Source: an uncultured Clostridia bacterium (GTDB taxonomy: Bacteria; Bacillota; Clostridia; TANB77; CAG-508). Taken from it: a DNA stretch of 40,676 bases. Under the pieces are notes generated by a model. The model searched no databases, was not told the origin of the DNA, and saw only the letters and a program-made list of their open reading frames with translations. Below are positions 27,178-35,262 of this stretch, piece by piece; within the stretch, counting starts at the first letter, position 1; each line of letters opens with the position of its first letter. The position numbers and the translations under genes were made by a program. Location: assembly GCA_944390535.1 (NCBI GenBank), contig CALXQV010000038.1, positions 1-40,676 on the forward strand, given 5' to 3'.

Positions 27178-27708
27178 ATGAAAATATTAGTGGGAACAAA
27201 AAACCAAGGAAAAATACAAGGGGTAAAAAAAGCCTTTGAAAGATATTTTGATAATGTAGAAATAGAGGGAATACCAGTTGATTCGGAGGTAGGAGTCCAA
27301 CCAATTAATAAAGAAATTGTCATAGGTGCAAAAAATAGAGTAAAAAATTTAAAAGAATATGCTAAGAAACATCATATAGAGGCAGACTACTATGTAGCAA
27401 GTGAAGCAGGAATTACAGATTTACTTGAAGAATGGATAGACATTAATACAGTTGTTATTGAAAATAAAGAAGGAAAACAAAGTGTGGGAACTAGTCAAGG
27501 ATTTCCAATTGATGCAAAATATATAGATGAAATAACGAGTACAGAGCTTGGAAAAGTTATGGATAGAATTTTTAAAAGTCATGGATTAAATACAGGAAAA
27601 GGCGGAATTAGTATCTTAACACATGATGAAATATCTAGAATTGACTTAACAGAAAATGCTTGTATCATGGCATTAATTAGATATATTAATCAAGGAATAT
27701 GGGAATAA
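27178..27708 (+). CDS. DUF84 family inosine/xanthosine triphosphatase (YjjX-like)
   Basis: House-cleaning NTPase that hydrolyses non-canonical ITP/XTP. At 176 aa the N terminus MKILVGTKNQGKIQGVKKAF has the family's TxNxxK substrate loop. Further signatures are EGIPVDSEVGVQP, DYYVASEAGI, GTSQGFPI and KGGISILTHDEISRIDLTENACIMALIRY. First gene of the operon, with a strong promoter and short leader. It overlaps the broadest reading of the next frame, but that gene's real start is downstream. Confidence 0.9.
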   Translation: MKILVGTKNQGKIQGVKKAFERYFDNVEIEGIPVDSEVGVQPINKEIVIGAKNRVKNLKEYAKKHHIEADYYVASEAGITDLLEEWIDINTVVIENKEGKQSVGTSQGFPIDAKYIDEITSTELGKVMDRIFKSHGLNTGKGGISILTHDEISRIDLTENACIMALIRYINQGIWE

Positions 27709-27758
27709 GTTTAATACAAAATATCCTAAAAATAGAAACAAAGAAAGGAGAAATAGTG

Positions 27759-27992
27759 ATGGAAAGAGAGGTAAAATCAGGACAAGTATATAGGCATTTT
27801 AAAGGAACGATTCATAAAATTATTTGTATTGCAAAACATTCTGAAACAGGGGAAGATTTAGTGATTTATACGCATGAGGAAGATAATGAAATATGGGCTA
27901 GACCATTAAATATGTTTTTGTCAGAAGTAGACCATGAGAAATATCCAGAAATAAAACAAACTTATCGATTTGAATTAATAGAAGAAAAATAG
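27759..27992 (+). CDS. DUF1653 domain protein
   Basis: 77 aa, beginning MEREVKSGQVYRHFKGTIHKIICIAKHS and containing the DUF1653 core (VIYTHEE, IWARPLNMFLSEVD). ATG 27759 is chosen because AAGAAAGGAG lies just upstream and the domain begins there; the longer in-frame reading from 27699 adds a low-complexity leader. The function is unknown; DUF1653 is often found beside or fused to Nudix and other nucleotide enzymes, which fits this operon. Confidence 0.87.
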   Translation: MEREVKSGQVYRHFKGTIHKIICIAKHSETGEDLVIYTHEEDNEIWARPLNMFLSEVDHEKYPEIKQTYRFELIEEK

Positions 27993-28003
27993 GAGGAATT
28001 TTT

Positions 28004-28414
28004 ATGAAAATATTAGTGATTTGTAGTAAAACATTTTATGACAAAATTGAACCTATCAAGAAGACATTAGAAGAGATGGGACATAGTATTGAATTACCAA
28101 ATTCATATGATAATCCTGGAGCTGAAAAAGAAGCATGGGCATTGGGAAATGAAGCACATGCTGAATTTAAGAAAAGAATGTTGAAACGCAGTGAAGCGAC
28201 CATTTCAAACATGGATGCTGTGCTAACGCTAAACTTTGATAAAAATGGAAAACCAAATTATATTGGTGGGGCAACTTTTTTAGAACTATATGAAGCCTTT
28301 ATGAAAGGTAAAAAAATTTATATGTATAACCCAATTCCAGAAGGCATCTTATATGATGAAATAGCAGGATTTTCACCAATTATCATAAATGGTAATTTGG
28401 ATTTAGTAAAATAA
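28004..28414 (+). CDS. Nucleoside 2-deoxyribosyltransferase-like protein
   Basis: 136-aa Rossmann-like protein. MKILVICSKTFYDKI opens with a strand and loop, ISNMDAVLTLNFDKNGKPNYIGGATFLELYEAFMKGKKIYMYNPIP resembles the core of deoxyribosyltransferase-fold proteins (a GGATFLE helix after a strand with Asp/Asn). It is short for the family and the catalytic Glu is inferred (GATFLE). ATG follows TAGGAGGAATTTTT. Neighbours are nucleotide enzymes. Activity is not established by motif alone. Confidence 0.65.
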   Translation: MKILVICSKTFYDKIEPIKKTLEEMGHSIELPNSYDNPGAEKEAWALGNEAHAEFKKRMLKRSEATISNMDAVLTLNFDKNGKPNYIGGATFLELYEAFMKGKKIYMYNPIPEGILYDEIAGFSPIIINGNLDLVK

Positions 28415-28424
28415 GGAGAGTTCT

Positions 28425-28928
28425 ATGGAATTGTTTTCAAATGAAGTAAAAGATATGAAAGAATTAGTAAAAATTTTAGAAAGCAAAAAAGAAGTACCAA
28501 AAGAATATAAGGTAGCAGTAATTGTATTTGCCTTTGATAAAGAAAATAAGATTATTTTACAAAGAAGAGGACCAGGTTGTAGAGATGAAAGGTTTAAGTT
28601 AGAAGGAATTGGTGGAGGTGTTAAAGCAACAGACTCTGATTTTAGAAGTGCATTGCGTAGAGAAATCACAGAAGAAGTTGGAAAAAATGCTCAAATTTCT
28701 ATTGATACATTTATAACAGCCATTGGAGAAAAAACGCTAGATCTAAGAGATAACAAGGAGAAATACTGGATATTACTGGCATATAAAGGGACATTAAAAA
28801 GTGGGGAATTAGAAATAGCAGAACCAGATAAAAATTTAGGATATGAAAAATATGCATTAGATGATGTGAATGAAAACGAATTAAGTGTTGCAACTAAAGA
28901 ATTTTACCAAATCATGAAAGAAAAATAG
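28425..28928 (+). CDS. Nudix hydrolase
   Basis: 167-aa hydrolase of nucleoside diphosphate-linked compounds. The Nudix box is GVKATDSDFRSALRREITEEVG, with the REITEEVG catalytic helix intact; the first Glu of the GX5E part is replaced (Ser/Asp in that position). Core strand AVIVFAFDKENKIILQRRGPG comes before it. Substrate unknown. It follows the previous gene by 10 nt with AAGGAGAG as ribosome site. Confidence 0.9.
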   Translation: MELFSNEVKDMKELVKILESKKEVPKEYKVAVIVFAFDKENKIILQRRGPGCRDERFKLEGIGGGVKATDSDFRSALRREITEEVGKNAQISIDTFITAIGEKTLDLRDNKEKYWILLAYKGTLKSGELEIAEPDKNLGYEKYALDDVNENELSVATKEFYQIMKEK

Positions 28929-28936
28929 GAGGCAGT

Positions 28937-29566
28937 ATGAACATAATAGAAATCTATAACAAATATCATTTACCAGAAAATCTACAAATGCATATGTTAA
29001 GGGTAGCAGCATGTGCTAATCTTATTCTAGATAATTGGATAGGAAAACCAATAGATAAAAAAGCAATTATAAGAGTTTCTTTATTACATGATATGGGAAA
29101 TATGGTAAAAATACCAGAGAAGGAAATACAGGACAAAGAGTTTAAAGAATTAAGAAAAAAGTATTATGAAAAGTATGGAACAAATGACCATAAAATCAAT
29201 CTGTTAATTGGAAAAGAAGAAGGTTTATCAGATAAAGAATTAGAAATCTTAGAAGGGAAACGTTCTAGAAAAAATGAGCAAACAGCCAAATCAGATAATT
29301 ATGAAATTAAAATATGTGCCTATTGTGATCAAAGAGTTGCACCAGATAGTGTGGCCAATTTAAAAGCAAGATTAGAGGATGCAAAAAAGCGATATAAAAA
29401 TAGAGCACTATCTGTATGGTCTAACGAGGAAAAAGCAAATCAATTAATTAAATGGGGATTGGAAATTGAAGAACAGATTATGGAATATTGCAAGTTAAAA
29501 CCAGAAGATATAAATAATCTATCAATACAAAAATATATAGATAGATTAAAAGAATATGAAATATAG
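28937..29566 (+). CDS. HD domain protein (putative phosphohydrolase)
   Basis: 209 aa. An early His (MHMLRVAACANLIL), then LLHDMGNMVK giving the HD pair, and ICAYCDQRVAPDS providing a later Asp. This is the divalent-metal site of HD phosphohydrolases. Substrate unknown; the context suggests nucleotides. Starts 8 nt after the Nudix stop with TAGGAGGC. Confidence 0.85.
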   Translation: MNIIEIYNKYHLPENLQMHMLRVAACANLILDNWIGKPIDKKAIIRVSLLHDMGNMVKIPEKEIQDKEFKELRKKYYEKYGTNDHKINLLIGKEEGLSDKELEILEGKRSRKNEQTAKSDNYEIKICAYCDQRVAPDSVANLKARLEDAKKRYKNRALSVWSNEEKANQLIKWGLEIEEQIMEYCKLKPEDINNLSIQKYIDRLKEYEI

Positions 29567-29577
29567 GAGTAACGAAC

Positions 29578-30105
29578 ATGGAAGAATTAATAGATGTTTT
29601 AAATGAAGATGGAACAAAAACAGGAGAAGTTGTGACGAGAAGAGAAGTGCATGAAAAAGGATTATGGCATAGGATTGTTGTGATTGCAATTTTAGATAAA
29701 GAAGGACACTTATTAATGCAACAAAGGTCTAAACATGTAAAAGATAACCCTGAAAAATGGGATATTTCAGCAGCAGGACACGTGTCAGCAGGACAAACTT
29801 CCATAGAAGCAGCCATAAGAGAGGTAAAAGAAGAAGTAGGGTTAGAAATAAAGAGTGAAGAATTAACTTATATTACGACATATTGTGAACCTACAAGAAA
29901 GCAAGGAGATATCATTGATAATCAATTTTATGATTTTTATATTGTTATAAAACCTAACATAAATATGGCAAATGTTAAAATGCAAGAAAGTGAAGTTGAA
30001 AATGTAAAATTATGTAATTTAAAAGAAGTAAAAGATAAACTGGATAGTAAAATGGTAGTAGAAAGAGATGTTGTATATAAAGAGATACTATCATATTTAA
30101 AATAG
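29578..30105 (+). CDS. Nudix hydrolase, isopentenyl-diphosphate-isomerase-like subgroup
   Basis: 175 aa. MEELIDVLNEDGTKTGEVVTRREVHEKGLWHR is the N-terminal signature of the YfcD/IDI-like Nudix subgroup. The Nudix box is GHVSAGQTSIEAAIREVKEEVGL; the usual Glu after GHVSAG is Gln, while REVKEEVG is intact. Members of this subgroup are usually of unknown substrate and are often annotated as Nudix hydrolase. Spacing is 11 nt from the HD gene with ATAGGAGTAACG. Confidence 0.9.
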   Translation: MEELIDVLNEDGTKTGEVVTRREVHEKGLWHRIVVIAILDKEGHLLMQQRSKHVKDNPEKWDISAAGHVSAGQTSIEAAIREVKEEVGLEIKSEELTYITTYCEPTRKQGDIIDNQFYDFYIVIKPNINMANVKMQESEVENVKLCNLKEVKDKLDSKMVVERDVVYKEILSYLK

Positions 30106-30119
30106 GTGGGGAAGAGTCA

Positions 30120-30770
30120 ATGGAAGAAATTAGTAAGGATTTAGAAGAATATATAAAGCAAAATGTGTTACCACAATATGATACAAATCATGTTGGAGGA
30201 CATGGGAAAGAACATATAGAAACAGTTATAGATAGAAGTTTTGAGATTATAAATGAATTTCATTTAGAGGTTAATAAAGATATGGTATATACCATTGCAG
30301 CTTTTCACGATATAGGATATAGAGAAAACCCAGACCAACATGAAGAAGTATCAAGTGAAAAATTTAGACAAGATAAAGAAATGGAAAAATTTTTCAATGA
30401 AGAACAAAGAAACACGATTGCAGAGGCGATTGTTGACCATAGAGCAAGTTTAGAATATGAGCCAAGAAGTATCTATGGAAAAATTGTTTCTTCAGCAGAT
30501 AGAGAAACATCAGTGGAAAATATGCTTACAAGGTCAATATTATATCAAGCAGATAAACATAAAGCAGAAAACCCAACCATAGAACAGGTAATAGAATATT
30601 CATACAAAAAATTATCAAGTAAATACGGAAAAGGCGGATATGCAAAAATGTATTATCCAGATGCAAAATATAAAAATTATTTAGATAAAATGCAAGAACT
30701 ATTAGAAAATGAAGAAAAATTTATAGAAATAGAGATGGGTTTAGTAAAAAAATTAGGAAAGGTATCATAA
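30120..30770 (+). CDS. HD domain protein (putative phosphohydrolase)
   Basis: 216 aa with a clear HD site: HGKEHIETVIDR (first His), AAFHDIGYRENP (His-Asp), VDHRAS (His) and SSADRET (Asp). It is distinct in sequence from the HD gene at 28937. Such stand-alone HD proteins hydrolyse nucleotides or related phosphates; substrate unknown. It ends one base before the phosphatase gene, so translation is probably coupled. Confidence 0.87.
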   Translation: MEEISKDLEEYIKQNVLPQYDTNHVGGHGKEHIETVIDRSFEIINEFHLEVNKDMVYTIAAFHDIGYRENPDQHEEVSSEKFRQDKEMEKFFNEEQRNTIAEAIVDHRASLEYEPRSIYGKIVSSADRETSVENMLTRSILYQADKHKAENPTIEQVIEYSYKKLSSKYGKGGYAKMYYPDAKYKNYLDKMQELLENEEKFIEIEMGLVKKLGKVS

Positions 30771-30771
30771 T

Positions 30772-31239
30772 ATGATTAAAGTATTATTTGTCTGTCTGGG
30801 AAATATTTGTAGATCTCCTATGGCAGAATATGTATTTAAAGATATGATAAAAAAGAAAGGATTAGAAAAGCAATTCTATATTGCTTCAGCAGCAACAAGT
30901 TATGAAGAAATAGGGAATGATATGCATTATGGAACAAAAGATAAACTAGATGAAGTAGGTATTCCATATACAGATCATAAAGCAAGAAGAATTGAGAAAC
31001 AGGATTATGAAAAATATGACTATATCATTGGAATGGAAGAGAGTAATCTTCGAAACATTCTAAGAATTGTAGGAAAAGACAAAGATAAGAAATTATATAA
31101 ATTATTAGATTTTTCAAAAAATCCAAGAGATATTGCAGATCCATGGTATACAGGAAATTTCACAGTTACCTATCAAGATATTGTAGAAGGTTGTACAGGA
31201 TTTTTAGACTATTTGGAAAAGGAAAACATCATAAAATAA
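30772..31239 (+). CDS. Low-molecular-weight protein-tyrosine phosphatase
   Basis: 155 aa. The N-terminal P-loop VCLGNICRSPMAEYVF gives the CX5R(S/T) catalytic signature (Cys8, Arg14). The general-acid loop is DPWYTGNF near residue 123. The family removes phosphate from tyrosine (or arginine) residues of proteins. It is complete and follows the HD gene directly. Confidence 0.95.
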   Translation: MIKVLFVCLGNICRSPMAEYVFKDMIKKKGLEKQFYIASAATSYEEIGNDMHYGTKDKLDEVGIPYTDHKARRIEKQDYEKYDYIIGMEESNLRNILRIVGKDKDKKLYKLLDFSKNPRDIADPWYTGNFTVTYQDIVEGCTGFLDYLEKENIIK

Positions 31240-31249
31240 GAGGTAAATA

Positions 31250-31984
31250 ATGGCAAATACATATATAAAAATTAAGGACAAAGAGATTCCAGCTATAATT
31301 AGGAATTATAGACATATCAATTCCATAAAAATATATTTTAGGGGAAATGTTTTAAACATTAGTAAATCTAAATATGTATCAAAAAGAAAAATGTTGGAGG
31401 TTATTAAACAAAATGAAGAACATATATATGAGCAATATTTAAAGATTATTTCAAAAGAAAATGACAAAATGAAACATTGGTACACAGGAGAAAAGATAAG
31501 TTATAAAGGTGAAGATTTTTATGTGCAAATAAAATATGTTTCCAAAAAAAGATTAAAAATAATTTTGGATGAAAAAAATAAACGATTTATGATAGAAATA
31601 CCAGAAATATTAGAAAACCAAGATAATAAAGCAATCATTGACAAATATGTAAAAAGATTTCTTTGTGTAAAAACAAAAGAATATTTAGAAAAACGATTAC
31701 CATATTGGAGTCAAAAAATGAAAATAGAATATAAAGAATGTAAAGTAGGAGATGCAACAAGTAAATATGGTAGTTGTATACCAAGCAAAAAAGTACTTCA
31801 TTTTAGTAATAGACTCATCATGTTGCCAGAAGATAAAATAGATGCCATTATTGTTCATGAGTTATCACATATGATATATGCGAATCATAGCAATAAATTT
31901 TATCAATTGGTTCAACAGTATATACCAAATTATTTTGAAATTGATAGATGGTTAAAGAAAAATGTAAAAAAAGTTATGATTTAA
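31250..31984 (+). CDS. YgjP-like (DUF45/M48-type) metallopeptidase domain protein
   Basis: 244 aa. The zinc motif is IVHELSHMIYANHSNKFYQLV (HExxH-type HELSH plus downstream His). The preceding CKVGDATSKYGSCIPSKKVLHFSNRLIMLPEDKIDAIIVHE is typical of the YgjP family, which often occurs with restriction or nucleotide genes. No signal peptide or membrane segment, so it is cytosolic. Last gene of the operon; the stop lies immediately before the long inverted repeat. Confidence 0.9.
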   Translation: MANTYIKIKDKEIPAIIRNYRHINSIKIYFRGNVLNISKSKYVSKRKMLEVIKQNEEHIYEQYLKIISKENDKMKHWYTGEKISYKGEDFYVQIKYVSKKRLKIILDEKNKRFMIEIPEILENQDNKAIIDKYVKRFLCVKTKEYLEKRLPYWSQKMKIEYKECKVGDATSKYGSCIPSKKVLHFSNRLIMLPEDKIDAIIVHELSHMIYANHSNKFYQLVQQYIPNYFEIDRWLKKNVKKVMI

Positions 31985-31987
31985 AAA

Positions 31988-32081
31988 GGGAGCTTGGGGA
32001 CGGACTCATTTTTCCCTTTTTTATATTTTTGTTTTATTTAATTTTCTAAAACGGGAAAAATGAGTCCGTCCCCACTTTCCC
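31988..32081. repeat. Long inverted repeat (29-bp arms), probable bidirectional terminator
   Basis: Arms 31988-32016 and 32053-32081 are complementary at 26 of 29 positions, with a 36-nt loop of mainly T/A. The central part GGGGACGGACTCATTTTTCCC is exact in both arms apart from three adjacent mismatches near the outer end. It separates two convergent transcription units. The right arm lies inside the coding end of the radical SAM gene. GGGGACGG-type palindromes occur as dispersed repeats in clostridia (family knowledge, unverified here). Confidence 0.85.
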
Positions 32082-32987
32082 TAGAAATATTCCTTGATAT
32101 AAATTTTCTTCTTTTAATTTTTTATCTAAACCATTTAAAATCCATTTTTTGTGTAAATCCCATTTGGGAGCAATTAGTAAATCTTTTGGTGCATCGCCAG
32201 AAATTCTATGAATAACAATATCAGGAGAAATGTGTGAAATGATATATGTCAAGCAATCCAAGTAATAGTCTAAAGAAATAGGCTTATAGTCTTTTCTTTT
32301 ATACATATCAGCCAAAACCGTATTTTTAACGACATAAGTATTGTGAATTTTTAAGCCTTTAATATGATGTAGATTTAAAAAATTTACTGTACTCTTAATA
32401 TCCTCAAAAGTTTCATGAGGTAATCCAACCATTATATGCGTGATTACGTCAATATTATATTTATTTAATAATCCAACGGCTTTTGAAAATTGTTCATTTG
32501 TATACTGTCTATTAATAAATTTTCCAATTTCTTCATTAGAGGTTTGTAAGCCTAATTCTACAGAAACATAATATCTTTTTGTGTAAGAATGTAAAAGTTT
32601 TACAACATCTTCATTAATACAATCTGGTCTAGTAGCAACAGATAAGCCAATTATTTTAGTATCGACTAATGCACTGTCATATTTCCTTTTTAAGTTATCC
32701 AAAGAATCATATGTATTAGAAAAATTTTGAAAATAAACAATAAATTTATTAGCTCTATTAGCGCGAGGAGATTTAAAGTAATCTTCTACTTGTTCGGAGA
32801 TATCTTTATACGGGTTTAAATGTTCGCCAGAACCATATTCACTACAAAAGACACAACCAGAATGACTTAAAGTACCATCACGATTAGGACAAGTAAAGTG
32901 ACCATTAACACAAATTTTTAAAACGCGTTCTCCAAATGTATTTTTATAATATTCATTTAATTTGTTATACCTATATAAACTATCCAT
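32046..32987 (-). CDS. TIGR01212 family radical SAM protein (YhcC-like)
   Basis: 313 aa from ATG 32987 (MDSLYRYNKLNEYYK), where the conserved family sequence begins; an alternative TTG at 33017 would add ten residues with a poor ribosome site. The iron-sulphur cluster ligands are in NGHFTCPNRDGT and GCVFC (Cys33, Cys45, Cys48), the CX11CX2C spacing of this family rather than the usual CX3CX2C. TRPDCINEDVV and HIMVGLPHETFEDI are further family motifs. The reaction is unknown. The last residues, GKVGTDSFFPF, are encoded within the right arm of the inverted repeat, so the natural C terminus has probably been replaced or extended. Confidence 0.9.
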   Translation of the reverse strand: MDSLYRYNKLNEYYKNTFGERVLKICVNGHFTCPNRDGTLSHSGCVFCSEYGSGEHLNPYKDISEQVEDYFKSPRANRANKFIVYFQNFSNTYDSLDNLKRKYDSALVDTKIIGLSVATRPDCINEDVVKLLHSYTKRYYVSVELGLQTSNEEIGKFINRQYTNEQFSKAVGLLNKYNIDVITHIMVGLPHETFEDIKSTVNFLNLHHIKGLKIHNTYVVKNTVLADMYKRKDYKPISLDYYLDCLTYIISHISPDIVIHRISGDAPKDLLIAPKWDLHKKWILNGLDKKLKEENLYQGIFLGKVGTDSFFPF

Positions 32988-33082
32988 AATAAGTAGAGTA
33001 TAGCAGATTTTATACAAAATGACAATGATTATAAAACTGGATAAGACATTTTCCTAAATTGGTATTAAATAACAAAGAATGA

Positions 33083-33111
33083 TTGAAAAAAACCAATATA
33101 TAATATATAAT
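33083..33111 (+). promoter_or_regulatory. Sigma-A-type promoter of the symporter gene
   Basis: TTGAAA (33083-33088), 17-nt spacer, TATAAT (33106-33111). It lies about 60 nt before ATG 33174, whose ribosome site is AAGAGGTAG. Confidence 0.7.
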
Positions 33112-33173
33112 GTAGAAAATCCTAAAAATATAAATATATTTTTAGTTGCCTTAAAAGAAAAAGAGGTAGTATT

Positions 33174-34436
33174 ATGAAAAAATTTTTATCAAATTACAAA
33201 TCAACAATAATTCTTTTAGTTGCGATTATTGTTGGAGCAATTGTAGGAATTATCTTTAAAGAAAAAGCAACTATCGTAAAGCCATTAGGCGATTTATTCT
33301 TAAATTTATTATTAGTCATTGTAGTTCCATTAATATTTTTAACAATCACAACATCTGTTTCTAAAATGAAGACCCCAAAAAGATTAGGAAAAATTATCGT
33401 AACAATTATAGGTGTATTTATTTTTACATCAATAATAGCAGTGATTGTAGGATTTTTAAGTACATATTTTGTAAAATTAGTAGAACCAGATGATGGGGAA
33501 CAAATTAAAGCTTCATTGGAACAAAATTTTGAAGAAACAGATAATAGTACAGAAGAAATGACTATTGCTGATAGAACAGTACAACTATTAACAGTGGATG
33601 ACTTTTATAAATTAATGTCAAAAGAAAATATTGTGGCATTGCTAATATTCTCTGTTATATTTGGAATTGCAATAAATATGTCAGGAGAAAAGGCAAAACC
33701 AGTAAAAGATTTTTTAGAATCAGCTAATGTAATCATACATAATATTATAAAAATTATCATGTATTATGCACCTATTGGGTTGGGATGTTATTTTGCATCT
33801 TTAGTAGGAAATTTTGGTACACAGATAGCGGTAGGATATCTGAAAACTTTTGTATATTATACAGTTATTGCTATAGCTTTCTATTTTATCATGTATACGA
33901 TTTATGCTTTTTTAGCAGGAGGAAAAAAAGGAATAAAAGCCTTCTGGAAAAATGCTATACCATCAACAATGACAGCTTTAGCAACATGTTCAAGTGCTGC
34001 ATCTATCCCTATTAATGTTGAATGTAGCAAAAAAATAGGAGTACCAGAAGATATAGCGGAAACAACAATACCTTTAGGCTCTAGTTTCCATAAAGATGGT
34101 TCCATTATTGGTTCTGTATTTAAAATTATGTTCTTAGTTTGTTTATTTGGAACTAGTATGACAACAGCAGGGGATATATTAGGAATATTGGGAATTGCAT
34201 TATTAGCAAATTTATTAATTACAGCAGTTCCAATTGGTGGTGGAACGATATCTGAAATGCTAATTATATCTATGATGGGATATCCTGTTGCAGCATTACC
34301 AATATTAACAATTATTGCAACAATCATAGACCCACAGGCAACAATGTTAAATGTAGTAGGAGATACAACTTCTTCTATGATGGTAGCTAGAATTGTCGAA
34401 GGTAAGAACTGGATGAAAAAAGAAGAAGATGGTTAA
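33174..34436 (+). CDS. Dicarboxylate/amino acid:cation symporter (DAACS family)
   Basis: 420-aa membrane transporter of the glutamate/aspartate/dicarboxylate:Na+ or H+ family. Several hydrophobic segments are clear, starting with IILLVAIIVGAIVGIIF and LLLVIVVPLIFLTI. The signature hairpin 1 is TCSSAASIPIN (about 280), and the TM7/TM8 region has GSSFHKDGS, then PIGGGTISEML and IDPQATMLNVVGDTTSSM, containing the substrate- and cation-binding motifs. The TM4 insertion (EPDDGEQIKASLEQ...) is long and acidic. The substrate among acidic amino acids or dicarboxylates cannot be fixed. Confidence 0.93.
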   Translation: MKKFLSNYKSTIILLVAIIVGAIVGIIFKEKATIVKPLGDLFLNLLLVIVVPLIFLTITTSVSKMKTPKRLGKIIVTIIGVFIFTSIIAVIVGFLSTYFVKLVEPDDGEQIKASLEQNFEETDNSTEEMTIADRTVQLLTVDDFYKLMSKENIVALLIFSVIFGIAINMSGEKAKPVKDFLESANVIIHNIIKIIMYYAPIGLGCYFASLVGNFGTQIAVGYLKTFVYYTVIAIAFYFIMYTIYAFLAGGKKGIKAFWKNAIPSTMTALATCSSAASIPINVECSKKIGVPEDIAETTIPLGSSFHKDGSIIGSVFKIMFLVCLFGTSMTTAGDILGILGIALLANLLITAVPIGGGTISEMLIISMMGYPVAALPILTIIATIIDPQATMLNVVGDTTSSMMVARIVEGKNWMKKEEDG

Positions 34437-34450
34437 TATATATATAATAT

Positions 34451-34485
34451 AGAATAAGGTTAGAGCTTTCATCTAGCCTTATTCT
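34451..34485. terminator. Hairpin terminator between the symporter and small membrane ORF
   Basis: AGAATAAGGTTAG (34451-34463) pairs with CTAGCCTTATTCT (34473-34485) over 13 bp including one G-U pair. There is no long T run on the plus strand, so termination would be weak or assisted. It overlaps the end of the convergent small ORF. Confidence 0.55.
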
Positions 34486-34651
34486 GTCGTGATTTATTAT
34501 GATTTTTTTTATCAAGGAACTTAGATTTCAAAAAATCAAGAATAATGCAAACAATGGATAAACTAAAAAAGAATATAATAAATATAAGGATGTGCTTAAC
34601 TTGTTCTTCTTTAGGTAAAGTATATAAATAAATTAAATAATTACTAATCAT
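34469..34651 (-). CDS. Small membrane protein, 60 aa
   Basis: From ATG 34651, preceded by AGAGGTGG: MISNYLIYLYTLPKEEQ, then one membrane segment HILIFIIFFFSLSIVCIILDFL, then a basic tail FLDKKNHNKSRQNKAR. A longer GTG start at 34663 exists but leaves no room for the ribosome site. No family recognised. It is located downstream (same strand) of the XRE regulator and may form part of that regulatory locus. Its last codons fall in the hairpin that ends the symporter transcript. Coding is probable but not proven. Confidence 0.55.
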   Translation of the reverse strand: MISNYLIYLYTLPKEEQVKHILIFIIFFFSLSIVCIILDFLKSKFLDKKNHNKSRQNKAR

Positions 34652-34766
34652 AAAATATTCCACCTCTTATAGATTTTATTTGGAATATTTTATTAAATTT
34701 AACTGTTGAAAACAATATAATATATTCAAAATAATACAAAAAGTACAAAAAACTTTAGAAAATCGA

Positions 34767-35114
34767 CTAATTTTTTATGAAAACAGCAATACTTTTTAAG
34801 ATACTGATAGCTGTTTCGATTTCTTTATCACTATATACATTCAATAGTTTTTTAGTTTTATTAATAATTGTGTCATCAAGACCAAACAAAATATAATCAG
34901 AAGAATGTCCACTTAAATCTCTAAGTTTTTTAATACTTCTATAAACTAGATTGCCTCTACCTTCTTCAACTAATCCAAGAAATTGACTAGATATACCAAT
35001 TTCTTTTGCTAATTGTGTTTTATTCATATGTAATTCATTTTCTCTAATATGTTTAATTCGTTTACCTCTTAAAATTTGTTCTTGTTTTTCTATTTCTAAA
35101 TCAGATTTATTCAT
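34767..35114 (-). CDS. XRE-family helix-turn-helix transcriptional regulator
   Basis: 115 aa. Residues 15-75 form a Cro/CI-type HTH: RGKRIKHIRENELHMNKTQLAKEIGISSQFLGLVEEGRGNL, with SQFLGLVEEG as recognition helix. It ends with a short helical tail (SDKEIETAISILKSIAVFIKN) that may mediate dimerisation. ATG 35114 has AAAGGAGAATATTT upstream. It is divergent from the response-regulator gene across a 148-nt region containing repeated ATGGTA motifs, which are possible operators for this protein or for the regulator. Confidence 0.88.
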   Translation of the reverse strand: MNKSDLEIEKQEQILRGKRIKHIRENELHMNKTQLAKEIGISSQFLGLVEEGRGNLVYRSIKKLRDLSGHSSDYILFGLDDTIINKTKKLLNVYSDKEIETAISILKSIAVFIKN

Positions 35115-35262
35115 ATAAATATTCTCCTTTTATAAATTAAAAAATGAAATCATTTAAATTTTACAATATAATATATTAAGAGACATGGTAAAATTTTTGT
35201 AGAATTATGGTATTTTATGGAGAAATATGGTAATATAGTAAAAAAAGAAAGGGTGTGTATTT
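35115..35262. promoter_or_regulatory. Divergent control region with three ATGGTA direct repeats
   Basis: ATGGTA occurs at 35185-35190, 35207-35212 and 35227-35232, spaced 22 and 20 bp, about two helical turns, so the copies face the same side of the DNA. The last two are extended (GAATTATGGTA, GAAATATGGTA). A TTTGTAGAA at 35196-35204 differs by one base from the Spo0A box. No consensus promoter is evident. Confidence 0.45.
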
